The notes under the pieces are model-generated. The model searched no databases. It had not been told where the DNA came from and worked only from the letters and a program-made list of their open reading frames with translations. Source: Roseinatronobacter ekhonensis (lineage in GTDB: Bacteria; Pseudomonadota; Alphaproteobacteria; Rhodobacterales; Rhodobacteraceae). From it: 64,000 nucleotides of DNA. The stretch is from contig NZ_UIHC01000002.1 of the NCBI RefSeq assembly GCF_900499075.1, forward strand, positions 62,001 to 126,000. Reading direction: 5' to 3'. The position numbers and the translations under genes are program-made. Shown here piece after piece: positions 54,477-62,694 of the stretch (position 1 is the first letter of the stretch; the number at the start of each line of letters is the position of its first letter).

Positions 54477-56630
54477 TCATTGTGTCAGGTCCTGCGCGTC
54501 AGGGCTATCGCCGAGAAGCGCGTCCAACCGCGCGCGCAACGCTTCGGAACTTTCGAGGCTGCGACGCCCTTGCGCCAACAATCCCTGCGCGTCGTCTTGC
54601 GATGCTTGCCGAGAATTCGGCTGCGCCGCAACCCTTGGGCCAATGTCAGATGGATCGGGGGGTTGCGCCAAGTCCGCAGGATTTGCTGACGCACTGGCCG
54701 ACGGGTCTTGCAGTACTGCTATGTTGGCGGTCCCGCGACCTGTCGACTCCGCGGCATCGGACAAGGGCGGCGCGGGCGAAAATGTGGTGGAACCGTTAGC
54801 GCCGGGCATTGGTGGGGACGTGGCTTGCGCGGTGTCGCGGCTCTCTGGTCTTGGCGGTTGAAGCCGTGAAGCCGCTTCCGCAAATCCCAGTTCTGTCAGC
54901 CGCAGTCCAAGCTCTGTCCGCGTTTCTTGCGAGAGTGCAGCATTCTGCCATGGTTCTTGCGAGAATACCGTTGTCACAAAGGTGGTGTCAGGCGCAGTTT
55001 GCGATAGCGCGTTGAACAGTGCCGAGAGAAGGACGGTGCGTTCCCGGTCGTCAAGGCCGGTTTCGCCATCATTTGCCATTCGGAATGCCGCATCGAACTC
55101 ACCGGCGGTTGCCAGCGCCCGCGCAGTCAGTTGCGCGAAGCTGCGCCCCAGAGCACTGCGGCGCAGGGCAAATTGCCGGTCGATCGCGACGCTCAGAACA
55201 TCCGCCGGAAGCGTGCGCGCGTGGGTCTGCGCATTTTCCAGTATCAGCAGCAGGTCTTCGTCCGCGAGGGCCAGAATGTCTGGGCGTTCCAGCGCGGCAA
55301 TTGCCCCCGGCTGGGCCAACAAAAGCTCGGGTGTCGTCCTGTTGGCATCCGTTTCCGGATGCGACCGGTCGAGCACCGATTGCACCAAGGATGCCCCATT
55401 CGGCGCACCATGACGCAAAAGCCGGTGGATAATCGCAGGTCCCAGATGTGCTCGCAAATGGGGTGACAACGCTTGTGCCGCTCTGACGATACGGTTTTCC
55501 ATATTCGGCAGTGACAGGCTTTGGCTCGGGCTGCTCAGAAAGGCCCAGAGCGCGTCGAGGTCGGAACACGCGGCATATTGCAAGAGTTCATCCGGGTCGG
55601 GCGGCGGTTCCAGATCAAGCAGGTAGGTAAGACTTCGGATGGGTGCAGTATGTCGTGTTTCTGGCATAAGAGACAAAACACTTCTGGCTTCTGTACCAAG
55701 ACCATTGCCCAGAAAGCGTTGCAACAAACGCGTCGCGGCAGCCCGATCCACCCTATCCAAAGGGTCATACAGGCTTGACCAGTTGCCAGACCCAGATTGC
55801 ATATCCAACTCGGCAGGCCATGCGCTTATGAAGTCTGAAATCGCATTTGTGCAAGTCTGTTCTGGCAGGTCCTCGGGTTCTGCACCACGGGAACGTTGTG
55901 TCAGGACATGACGCGCCGCATCGTCCGAAAGGGAAATTTGTGGACCATCCGTTGGCGGTGTGAATTGCGTATCTGCTGTGAGAAGATCGTTCGACACAGC
56001 ACCTGATATCGCACTCAATAGATTGTCGGTGACTTCGGTCGCCACCATTGGGGATGTCGCCTCTCGGGGAGTGTCCGGCGGGCGCGGCGTTGGGATCGGC
56101 GCAAACCTGTTTTCCAAAGCGAACCTGTCTGTGGGCCGCGTGTCCGGCTGCCCGCGCAGAATTTTCGCAAGACGCTCTCCCGCCTGTTGCGCCACAGAGT
56201 TGATGGGCGGGCTGCCCGGACGGGCCGGAGGGCGGATGCCGGGGTTGGGCGCAGGGGAGGCGTCCTCTGGCGATCGAATGTCAAGCACGGCCTGTCCGAT
56301 AATGCCGTTGACCGGCTCAACCCGACAGGGGCAGTTCAAAAACATCCTGATCCCGTTTTCAAGCGGCTCTACTGCGCGCAGTCTGGTGCGCGGGATCCGC
56401 TCGAATGTCTGAGACAGATCCACCCGCAGATTAGGGGCATTGAATATCAGGTCGACATGGCCCGTTCCATCCTGCAACCGCCACTCCGTGCCGTCGGGCA
56501 GCGCCATGACAAGCCTGGTGAAATCACGATGCTCGCCCGCGCGCAGTATGGTGTCTATGCCCTGAGCGCCGACGCGCATCGGCACACAGACGCACAAGGC
56601 AATCGCAAAGATCAGGCCCGGATAACGCAT
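54477..56630 (-). CDS. Large exported protein of the motA operon, possible MotC analogue
   Basis: A 717-residue protein with a signal peptide (GLIFAIALCVCVPMRVGAQ). Residues about 25-120 are beta-rich (DFTRLVMALPDGTEWRLQDG, VDLIFNAPNLRVDLSQTF) and resemble AMIN-type envelope domains. A Pro-rich linker follows, then about 250-600 is helical (TRLLQRFLGNGLGTEARSVL, RRSALGRSFAQLTARALATA) and repeat-like. A Pro/Ser-rich tail with a final helix closes it. It starts three bases after motA and ends the fliL-motA unit. I do not recognise a named family. In Sinorhizobium the periplasmic MotC is encoded beside motA/motB/motE, so a comparable role is an inference from position. Confidence 0.8.
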   Translation of the reverse strand: MRYPGLIFAIALCVCVPMRVGAQGIDTILRAGEHRDFTRLVMALPDGTEWRLQDGTGHVDLIFNAPNLRVDLSQTFERIPRTRLRAVEPLENGIRMFLNCPCRVEPVNGIIGQAVLDIRSPEDASPAPNPGIRPPARPGSPPINSVAQQAGERLAKILRGQPDTRPTDRFALENRFAPIPTPRPPDTPREATSPMVATEVTDNLLSAISGAVSNDLLTADTQFTPPTDGPQISLSDDAARHVLTQRSRGAEPEDLPEQTCTNAISDFISAWPAELDMQSGSGNWSSLYDPLDRVDRAAATRLLQRFLGNGLGTEARSVLSLMPETRHTAPIRSLTYLLDLEPPPDPDELLQYAACSDLDALWAFLSSPSQSLSLPNMENRIVRAAQALSPHLRAHLGPAIIHRLLRHGAPNGASLVQSVLDRSHPETDANRTTPELLLAQPGAIAALERPDILALADEDLLLILENAQTHARTLPADVLSVAIDRQFALRRSALGRSFAQLTARALATAGEFDAAFRMANDGETGLDDRERTVLLSALFNALSQTAPDTTFVTTVFSQEPWQNAALSQETRTELGLRLTELGFAEAASRLQPPRPESRDTAQATSPPMPGANGSTTFSPAPPLSDAAESTGRGTANIAVLQDPSASASANPADLAQPPDPSDIGPRVAAQPNSRQASQDDAQGLLAQGRRSLESSEALRARLDALLGDSPDAQDLTQ

Positions 56631-56633
56631 GAA

Positions 56634-57503
56634 TCAAGCCGCCGCTTTCTTCAATTCGCGCATGGCAGATTCAAGATCGGAGAAATCGGGCCGGAATTGA
56701 TGCGGCGCATTCTGGCGCCCGACTTCGATGCAAATATTCGCCGGATGGGCGTGCATATTGGCGATCAGAACCTCTCGAATAAGTTGAAAAAAATGGTCGT
56801 CTTCGGCAACGATTGCACCCATCCGACCAGCGATTGGACCGACAAAGCCATAGGCGAGAAACACGCCAAGAAAGGTGCCGGTCAACGCGCCACCGATCAT
56901 TTTTCCAAGTACTTCTGGGGGTTCGTCAATCGCGCCCATGGTCTTGATGATACCAAGCACGGCGGCCACGATACCCAAGGCTGGCAGGGCATCCGCCACG
57001 ACCTGAACAGCATGGCTCGTGTGCAATGCATGGTCCCGCCGTGCGTCAAGCCGTTTGTCAATGACCTCTTCCACCTGATGCGGGTCATCATAGTTCATCG
57101 ACGCCGCGCGCATCGTGTCGCAAATCAACTCTATGGCGTCATGGTCTTTCTGGATTTTGGGATAAGCGCCGAAAATGGAGGACGTTTCAGGAGACTCGAT
57201 ATGCTCTTCTACGGCGACAGGGTTCTGCCGCGCGAGCCAGATGAGTTGGAACAACAGGCACAGCAGGTCGCGGTAGTCGGCTGCCTGCCATTTCGGCCCT
57301 TTGAACACTTTGACGATGTCGCGGCCGCATCCTTTGATCGTGGCCAGATCGTTGCCCAGCACAAACGCGCCGAGAGCCGCGCCGCCGATCATGACCATTT
57401 CGAAGGGGAGGGCCTTGAGGATGATGGTCATGGAACCACCAGCACCAAGATAGCCACCAAAGACAAGGCCAACGACAAGAACAATTCCAATAACCGGTAA
57501 CAC
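56634..57503 (-). CDS. motA: Flagellar motor stator protein MotA
   Basis: A 289-residue proton-channel subunit of the flagellar stator. It has four spans: VIGIVLVVGLVFGGYLGAGG at the start, a second near 34-52, and the conserved pair VVADALPALGIVAAVLGIIKTMGAI and IGGALTGTFLGVFLAYGFVGPIAG. The start is a GTG at 57503 with GAGGGA upstream. A partner motB is not next to it in this window. Confidence 0.95.
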   Translation of the reverse strand: MLPVIGIVLVVGLVFGGYLGAGGSMTIILKALPFEMVMIGGAALGAFVLGNDLATIKGCGRDIVKVFKGPKWQAADYRDLLCLLFQLIWLARQNPVAVEEHIESPETSSIFGAYPKIQKDHDAIELICDTMRAASMNYDDPHQVEEVIDKRLDARRDHALHTSHAVQVVADALPALGIVAAVLGIIKTMGAIDEPPEVLGKMIGGALTGTFLGVFLAYGFVGPIAGRMGAIVAEDDHFFQLIREVLIANMHAHPANICIEVGRQNAPHQFRPDFSDLESAMRELKKAAA

Positions 57504-57605
57504 GTTGATCCCTCGTTTTTCTATTCATGCGCGGTGGCCGCAAGTGTCGCAGCCGGAGCTTAAATTTCGGTTGCGATCGCCAGAGGTCTTGGTGGGCAAT
57601 GGTTC

Positions 57606-58175
57606 TTAGTTGCGCGGGGTTCGCGCGTGACGACCCGCCAGCACTGCACTGATTCCATAGGCCAGCGTCGGGTCCAGCTCTGCCATCACCTCGCCCGCGA
57701 ATTGCGGGTCGAGCCGGGCAATGAAACCGGCGGCGAACTCTGTTTCCATGGTCGAAAACAGGGCCGCCGCCTGTGGTGGTTTCATATGTTCGAACACGGT
57801 CGTCAGCCGCGTCAGGTCGGTTTCCGCTGCCGTTTCTGTTTGCGACAAAGTGGCCGCGAGCCGATCCTCGGCGGCCTGCAGTTGTTCAAGTTGGGCGCGC
57901 AGGCTTTTTTCCGCGTCCCGCAAGGCTTCGGCGCGGGCCTCCAGTGCTTTTTCGGTTTCGGCGACCTGCGCCTCGCGGGCGCGCAATGCCTCGAACAGCG
58001 CGCCGCCATCAATGGCGGCAGGGGTCTGCGCGGGCGCCGGTGCCGTATCCTCGGCGGCAATCGCGTTTGCGACGCCCAAGCTGAGCTGTGACAAGCCAGC
58101 GGCGAAAAACAGTGCTGCCAGCAAAAGCAGTACAAACCCCATGCCGGTGCCGCGCGATCTGGCGCGTTGTGTCAT
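57606..58175 (-). CDS. MotE-like flagellar protein (MgtE N-domain fold)
   Basis: A 189-residue protein: one N-terminal span (GFVLLLLAALFFAAGLSQL), a coiled coil at about 60-115 (REAQVAETEKALEARAEALRDAEKSLRAQL), and a C-terminal domain (VFEHMKPPQAAALFSTMETEFAAGFIARLDP). That domain resembles MgtE_N/FliG-M repeats. This layout matches MotE, which in Sinorhizobium acts as a chaperone for periplasmic MotC. Its start overlaps the DUF6468 gene stop. Confidence 0.82.
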   Translation of the reverse strand: MTQRARSRGTGMGFVLLLLAALFFAAGLSQLSLGVANAIAAEDTAPAPAQTPAAIDGGALFEALRAREAQVAETEKALEARAEALRDAEKSLRAQLEQLQAAEDRLAATLSQTETAAETDLTRLTTVFEHMKPPQAAALFSTMETEFAAGFIARLDPQFAGEVMAELDPTLAYGISAVLAGRHARTPRN

Positions 58176-58594
58176 ACCCGCCCCCCAACCCGTGCCCGCG
58201 TTGTGCGCAAGCGCTTTTCAGGCGCACGCGCCAAGGGTTCGAAATCCGTGCCACGATCATCCCAGACCGCGCTGTTGGCGACGGACGGCGCCGGGTCTGG
58301 ACTGCGCTCTGCCATGTTTGGCCGCTCAGCGGCCATCAGCAGTTCCAACCGGCGCGCGGCTTGTTCTGCGGCGGTGATCTGCTCTTGCAGCATGCGTTCG
58401 CGGCCCGTCGAGCTTGCTTCGGCCTTCGCCAACGCTTTTGTCAGTTGATCGACCTGCGACGACAGGAGCGCGATGGCGCGCCCCACATCCCCGTCGAGCC
58501 GGGTGAAGGCGCGCAACCTGCGCGACAACAGCATACAATAGGCCGCTGCCAGCAGGGCGCACGTTCCGATGGCGATATCTGCCAAGATGTCCAT
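58172..58594 (-). CDS. DUF6468-type flagellar-locus protein (PflI-like)
   Basis: A 140-residue protein: an N-terminal span (IAIGTCALLAAAYCMLLSRRL) followed by a coiled coil (LSSQVDQLTKALAKAEASSTGRERMLQEQ) and a charged tail rich in Arg. The position between fliL and a MotE-like gene matches the alphaproteobacterial flagellar-locus protein called PflI in Caulobacter (flagellar positioning). The family call rests mainly on layout and context. ATGA overlap with the next gene. Confidence 0.7.
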   Translation of the reverse strand: MDILADIAIGTCALLAAAYCMLLSRRLRAFTRLDGDVGRAIALLSSQVDQLTKALAKAEASSTGRERMLQEQITAAEQAARRLELLMAAERPNMAERSPDPAPSVANSAVWDDRGTDFEPLARAPEKRLRTTRARVGGRV

Positions 58595-58606
58595 AGTCGC
58601 GGCTCC

Positions 58607-59101
58607 TTAGTTCAAGATGAATTCGGTAATCAGGAAATCGTTGATGAGGTCTTCGCCCGCGACCATCTGCAAGCGGCGCAAAAGCTGTGCCCGAAGCCGG
58701 ATCAGAATGGTCGGGTCCTCCAGGTCACGCGGCTCTATCGCGCGCAGGTAGGTGTTGATCACGGACAGAAACCGCGGACGGAATTGTTCGGCCTCTGCGA
58801 GGCGATTGTCGGCGACCTCTATATGGGCCGACAGCCGCAGATGCTGCGACGCACCGGGCGTGGCCAGCGACAAAGTGAGTTGTTCGATGGGCATATAGAC
58901 GGGCGCAGGGCGGCTGTCTGCACTGTCGGCATGTGCGGCAGGCTTGGGTTCGTTTGACAGAATCAGCCCCGAATAGACGGCATAAAAGCCGCCGCCACCA
59001 AGGACCAACGCCCCGACAGCGCCCATAAGAATAGGCTTCAAGCTACTCTTTTTAGGAAGAGTTTCAGGGTCGACGGGTGGTTCGTCCGCGGTTTGCGACA
59101 T
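58607..59101 (-). CDS. fliL: Flagellar basal body-associated protein FliL
   Basis: A 164-residue single-span protein around the stator. The span (ILMGAVGALVLGGGGFYAVYSGLIL) is at about 26-49. The periplasmic domain has YMPIEQLTLSLATPGASQHLRLSAHIEV, and the C-terminus is LINDFLITEFILN, typical of FliL. It is the first gene of the leftward flagellar unit and divergent from fliF. Confidence 0.94.
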   Translation of the reverse strand: MSQTADEPPVDPETLPKKSSLKPILMGAVGALVLGGGGFYAVYSGLILSNEPKPAAHADSADSRPAPVYMPIEQLTLSLATPGASQHLRLSAHIEVADNRLAEAEQFRPRFLSVINTYLRAIEPRDLEDPTILIRLRAQLLRRLQMVAGEDLINDFLITEFILN

Positions 59102-59148
59102 GGGTCCTCGCTTGGCACTTTGATTTTCTTGTTTCTACCAAAAGGTCA

Positions 59149-59163
59149 CTAACCGAATCTTAA
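59149..59163. promoter_or_regulatory. CtrA-like box in the fliL-fliF divergent region
   Basis: CTAA (59149-59152) and TTAA (59160-59163), seven bases apart, match the CtrA consensus TTAA-N7-TTAA with one change. It lies between the divergent fliL and fliF units. CtrA controls flagellar genes in many Rhodobacterales. Confidence 0.45.
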
Positions 59164-59225
59164 GTCATGGCGGCGATGTTGGCAGTGTCGAACGGGCAGA
59201 AGGCCCGCAGGAAGGGAGCAGTGCA

Positions 59226-60791
59226 GTGCAGCAGGTTCAGGCGTTCTGGACGACACTCGATACCAAGCGCAGGCTGATGCTGGCGGGTGTGGGCGTTGGC
59301 GCGTTCGCGGTCATCATGTTTATCGCCCAGCTTGGGATGCAACCGGCCAAGGCATTGCTGTATGCGGGACTGGAAGAGGCCGCGGCAGGCGACGTGATCC
59401 AGGCCTTGGAAGCGCGCAATGTCGCCTATGAGGTGCGCGGCGACGCGATTTATGTGCCTGCCCCGCAGCGCGATGAATTGCGGCTGATGCTGGCCTCTTC
59501 GGGCTTGCCTGCAAATTCGCATACCGGCTACGAATTGCTCGACTCGCTGACCGGTTTTGGCACCACGTCGCAAATGTTCGACGCCGCCTACTGGCGCGCG
59601 AAAGAGGGCGAATTAGCGCGCACGATCGTGGCCAGCCCGCACTTGCGTAGTGCGCGTGTGCATATTTCCCAAGGGGTAAACGGGGTGTTCCGGCGCGATA
59701 TTGCCCCCACAGCTTCGGTTTCGGTGACAACTTCGGGCGGCGCATTGAGTGCCGAGCAGGCGCGCGCGTTGCGCTTTCTTGTTGCGTCGGCGGTGCCTGC
59801 AATGACGCCGCAGGATGTCTCTGTCATTGATGGCGCGAACGGCCTTGTGCTGGGTCCCGATGACGCCACGCAACCGGCGGCACAATCGGCTGATCGCGCG
59901 CGCGGATTGCGGCGTAATGTCGAACGCTTGTTGGAGGCGCATGTCGGTCCGGGGCGGTCGGTTGTGGAGCTGAGCCTCGACATGGTGACGGATCGTGAAA
60001 CCATTACAGAGCGCCGGATAGACCCCGAAACACGGGTCGCCATACGCGCCGACACCGAAGAAACCCGAATGACCAGTTCGGATTCGCGTGCGCAAGGGGT
60101 AACCGTGGCGTCCAATCTGCCGGATGGCGACGCGGCAGACGATGCGGGCGCTGCGGAAAATACCGAAACCCAAACGCGGCAAAGCACGAATTACGATATG
60201 TCCGAAACGCTGCGCGAGATCGAGCGCGCGCCTGGCTCGATCCGCCGCATGACGGTTGCGGTGCTGATTGACGGCATCGAAGAAGAGCAGCCAGACGGCA
60301 CACTGGCATGGCGCCCCCGCGATGCCGAAGAGCTTGCGGCGTTGCGCACGCTGGTCGCCTCGGCCGTGGGCTACGACGAGGCACGCGGCGATGTCATCAC
60401 GTTGCAATCGCTGCGGTTCGAACCGACAACGGCACTCGGCACAGAGGCGCGCTCGGGTCTCTTTGCCAACACCGCTCTGGATATGATGACCCTGCTGCGC
60501 TGGGGGTTCTTGTTGGCCGTGCTGGCGATCTTCATCCTCTTCGTGTTGAAGCCGATCCTGCGCGCGGCGCGGTCCGAAGGACGGCGCGACGACAGGTTCG
60601 CGCTCGACGCTCCGCTGCTGCCCGAGGGTGGCGACCTGGAACGGTTTGACGGCGGACTGGCAGGTCAGGCTGCCGAGGATGACGGACGCGAGGATCCGGT
60701 CGCGCGCCTGCGCCGATTGATCGAGGAACGTCAGGACGAATCCGCCCAGCTGCTGCGCCATTGGATGGACGACCGAAAGGAGCCGTCATGA
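59226..60791 (+). CDS. fliF: Flagellar MS-ring protein FliF
   Basis: Forms the MS ring of the basal body in the inner membrane, 521 residues. The first span is about 19-37 (MLAGVGVGAFAVIMFIAQLGM) and the second about 425-445 (LRWGFLLAVLAIFILFVLKPIL). Ring-building motifs between them include YEVRGDAIYVPAPQRDELRLMLASSGLP, GFGTTSQMFDAAYWRAKEGELARTI and ARVHIS. The start is a GTG at 59226, eight bases after GGAAGGGA. The stop overlaps the next gene (ATGA). The usual fliG does not follow. Confidence 0.95.
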   Translation: MQQVQAFWTTLDTKRRLMLAGVGVGAFAVIMFIAQLGMQPAKALLYAGLEEAAAGDVIQALEARNVAYEVRGDAIYVPAPQRDELRLMLASSGLPANSHTGYELLDSLTGFGTTSQMFDAAYWRAKEGELARTIVASPHLRSARVHISQGVNGVFRRDIAPTASVSVTTSGGALSAEQARALRFLVASAVPAMTPQDVSVIDGANGLVLGPDDATQPAAQSADRARGLRRNVERLLEAHVGPGRSVVELSLDMVTDRETITERRIDPETRVAIRADTEETRMTSSDSRAQGVTVASNLPDGDAADDAGAAENTETQTRQSTNYDMSETLREIERAPGSIRRMTVAVLIDGIEEEQPDGTLAWRPRDAEELAALRTLVASAVGYDEARGDVITLQSLRFEPTTALGTEARSGLFANTALDMMTLLRWGFLLAVLAIFILFVLKPILRAARSEGRRDDRFALDAPLLPEGGDLERFDGGLAGQAAEDDGREDPVARLRRLIEERQDESAQLLRHWMDDRKEPS

Positions 60792-61393
60792 GCCACGCCC
60801 TGTTGAAGTTGGAGTGCTTTGACGGTGATCGCGCGCTGGAGGATGGTGCGCCGCTCACCCCGCAAGATGCCGAGATGCTGCGTACGCGGGCATTTGAAGA
60901 AGGCTACGGTGCAGGATGGTCAGATGCGCTGGAACAGATGCGCGACGAAGATGCGTTGCGCCGCGCCGCAGCCGAGGAGGCGTTGCAGGCGATCAGTTTC
61001 AGCTTTCACGAGGCCCGCGACCAGTTGGAAAGCAGTTTCATGGCACTTGCCGGAGAGATGATCACGGTGCTGTTGCCGGACCTGTTGCCCGAAGCGTTAC
61101 CCCGTTTGCTGGCGCGTGAATTGCGGGCCCTCGGCACGCGCCAATTCTCAGGGCGGCTGGAGTTGCTTTGCGCGCCGGGAGCGGTGGATGGCATGTCCGA
61201 ACTGGTCAAGACGGTCAACGGGATGGAAATTTTGTTGGTTGAAGAACCCAGTTTCACGGAATCGCAAGTGGCGATCCGAATAGATCAGAACGCGCGCCAT
61301 ATCGACCTTGACGGCGCGATGTCCGCACTCCGCGCCGGTCTGAGTGCCCTGCCAGATCATTCGTCACCCAAGAAGGAGGCCGCGCATGGATGA
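60788..61393 (+). CDS. FliH/FlbE-like flagellar export protein
   Basis: A 201-residue soluble protein. The Glu/Ala-rich helix AFEEGYGAGWSDALEQMRDEDAL resembles the FliH N-terminal coiled region. The C-terminal part (FMALAGEMITVLLPDLLPEAL, VAIRIDQNARHIDLDGAMSAL) resembles the domain by which FliH regulates the FliI ATPase. The position between fliF and fliN matches flbE, the fliH homologue in Caulobacter. The sequence match alone is modest. It overlaps fliF by four and fliN by eight bases. Confidence 0.78.
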   Translation: MSHALLKLECFDGDRALEDGAPLTPQDAEMLRTRAFEEGYGAGWSDALEQMRDEDALRRAAAEEALQAISFSFHEARDQLESSFMALAGEMITVLLPDLLPEALPRLLARELRALGTRQFSGRLELLCAPGAVDGMSELVKTVNGMEILLVEEPSFTESQVAIRIDQNARHIDLDGAMSALRAGLSALPDHSSPKKEAAHG

Positions 61394-61682
61394 CACCACA
61401 TTGCCCGCAACAGAAACCGACGGGACGGGACATGCCATTCTGGGGCAAGTCCCGCTGGAGATCATTGTTTCTGTCGGTTTCGCGCGACCGATGGTGAAAG
61501 AGCTGATGCGGCTGCGCCGCGACTCCGTATTGCCGCTGGACCGTCGTATCGATGACCCTGTGGAACTGTATGTTGGCGACAAGCTGATTGCGCGCGGGGA
61601 ATTGCAGGAACTGGAAGGGGAGCAGGCAGGCTATCTTGGCGTGAAACTCACCGAACTCGCCAATCTAGACGAGATGCTCTGA
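61386..61682 (+). CDS. fliN: Flagellar C-ring switch protein FliN
   Basis: A 98-residue protein made almost only of the SpoA/FliN domain: VPLEIIVSVGFARPMVKELMRL, VLPLDRRIDDPVELYVGDKLIARGELQELEG. It is near the shortest end for FliN, with only about 20 residues before the domain. AGGAGG at 61375-61380 sets the ATG at 61386. It is followed three bases later by fliP. Confidence 0.94.
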   Translation: MDDTTLPATETDGTGHAILGQVPLEIIVSVGFARPMVKELMRLRRDSVLPLDRRIDDPVELYVGDKLIARGELQELEGEQAGYLGVKLTELANLDEML

Positions 61683-61685
61683 GCG

Positions 61686-62414
61686 ATGACATGGCGCGTC
61701 ATCTGGCTTGGGCTGGCGATCTGGCTGGCGGTACTCGCGCCCGCGGCTGCGCAGGATATCAGCCTGCAATTCGGCGAGGATGGCTCGCTCGCGCTGCGGG
61801 GCGCGCAGCTTGTGGTGCTGTTGACCCTGCTCAGTCTGGTGCCCGGAATTCTGGTCATGGTGACGTGTTTTCCGTTTATCGTGACCGTTCTGGCCATCCT
61901 GCGCCAAGCCTTGGGGCTTATGCAGTCGCCGCCCAATATGTTGATGGTGTCGCTCGCGTTGTTCCTGACTTATTTCGTGATGGAGCCGGTCTTTGTCGCC
62001 GCATGGCAAAACGGGATCGTGCCATTGAACGACGGAGAAATCGCGCTGGAAGAGGCGTTCGTGCGCGCGGCAGACCCGTTCCGGCAGTTCATGGCGGCGC
62101 GGGTCGATGCGGCCACGTTCGACAGCCTTGCCAGCCTACGCCCGACACCGCAGAGCGCGCTCGGGCCGGATGCGCCGTTATCGGTGTTGGTGCCGTCCTT
62201 CATGCTCAGCGAAATCGCGCGGGCGTTCCAGATCGGTTTCCTGATCTTCCTACCATTCCTGATCATAGATCTGGTCGTTGCGGCGGTGTTGATGTCAATG
62301 GGGATGATGATGGTGCCACCTGCCATTGTCTCGCTGCCGTTCAAGCTGTCGTTTTTCGTGATTGCGGATGGCTGGCGGCTGATTTCCGAAGCGCTGGTGC
62401 GCAGCTACTTCTGA
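61686..62414 (+). CDS. fliP: Flagellar type III export protein FliP
   Basis: Core channel subunit of the flagellar export gate, 242 residues. A cleavable signal (LGLAIWLAVLAPAAAQ) precedes the family motifs: LLTLLSLVPGILVMVTCFPFIVTVLAILRQALG, QSPPNMLMVSLALFLTYFVM, VLVPSFMLSEIARAFQIGFLIFLPFLIIDLVVA and MMMVPPAIVSLPFKLSFFV. It is intact. It ends 25 bases before the hairpin array, whose first hairpin can terminate it. Confidence 0.97.
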   Translation: MTWRVIWLGLAIWLAVLAPAAAQDISLQFGEDGSLALRGAQLVVLLTLLSLVPGILVMVTCFPFIVTVLAILRQALGLMQSPPNMLMVSLALFLTYFVMEPVFVAAWQNGIVPLNDGEIALEEAFVRAADPFRQFMAARVDAATFDSLASLRPTPQSALGPDAPLSVLVPSFMLSEIARAFQIGFLIFLPFLIIDLVVAAVLMSMGMMMVPPAIVSLPFKLSFFVIADGWRLISEALVRSYF

Positions 62415-62439
62415 CCAAATGACATCTGAAAATGAAAAA

Positions 62440-62475
62440 GGCGGTAGTCCCAGGGAGGAGGAAGGGACTACCGCC
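62440..62475 (-). ncRNA. CCTCCTCCC hairpin sRNA, unit F, doubling as bidirectional terminator
   Basis: A perfect twelve-base stem (GGCGGTAGTCCC at 62440-62451, GGGACTACCGCC at 62464-62475) with the nine-mer at 62453-62461. Five T residues follow on the minus strand and GATTTTT follows on the plus strand. It can therefore end both the sRNA transcript and the fliF-fliP transcript. Confidence 0.85.
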
Positions 62476-62484
62476 GATTTTTGC

Positions 62485-62512
62485 ACGACCCTAGGGAGGA
62501 GGAGGGGGCCGT
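62485..62512 (-). ncRNA. CCTCCTCCC hairpin sRNA, unit E
   Basis: A seven-base stem (ACGACCC at 62485-62491, GGGCCGT at 62506-62512). The one odd pair is A.C on plus but G.U on minus. The loop nine-mer is at 62494-62502. Confidence 0.75.
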
Positions 62513-62542
62513 CACAATGTCATAGGCCAAAGGCCCGGTCTT

Positions 62543-62578
62543 GGGGCACCGGCAGGGAGGAGGAGGCCGGTATGCCCC
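62543..62578 (-). ncRNA. CCTCCTCCC hairpin sRNA, unit D
   Basis: An eleven-base-pair stem (GGGGCACCGGC at 62543-62553 with GCCGG-TA-TGCCCC at 62566-62578) with a two-base bulge. The 12-base loop holds the nine-mer at 62555-62563. Confidence 0.8.
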
Positions 62579-62579
62579 G

Positions 62580-62612
62580 CGATCGCCCTCGGGAGGAGGA
62601 TAAGGGCGGTCG
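62580..62612 (-). ncRNA. CCTCCTCCC hairpin sRNA, unit C
   Basis: A nine-base stem (CGATCGCCC at 62580-62588, GGGCGGTCG at 62604-62612). It has one pair that is T.G on the plus strand and A.C on the minus strand. The loop nine-mer is at 62591-62599. Confidence 0.75.
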
Positions 62613-62655
62613 TCTTGTGCCGCGATCCGGGTTGACCGTCCGGCGCGGTATTTGT

Positions 62656-62690
62656 GGCGGCGACCGAGGGAGGAGGAAACAGTCGCCGCC
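62656..62690 (-). ncRNA. CCTCCTCCC hairpin sRNA, unit B
   Basis: A perfect nine-base stem (GGCGGCGAC at 62656-62664, GTCGCCGCC at 62682-62690) with a 17-base loop holding the nine-mer at 62668-62676. Confidence 0.8.
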
Positions 62691-62694
62691 GTAA

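Noticed and set aside
53503-54480. A 325-residue minus-strand frame over nadK
   Set aside because: It is antisense to nadK, which has intact motifs and a good ribosome site.
62419-62694. A 91-residue plus-strand frame through the hairpin array
   Set aside because: Its Glu/Gly-rich repeats are just the GGGAGGAGG motif read as codons; the inverted repeats show that RNA structure is what is conserved.
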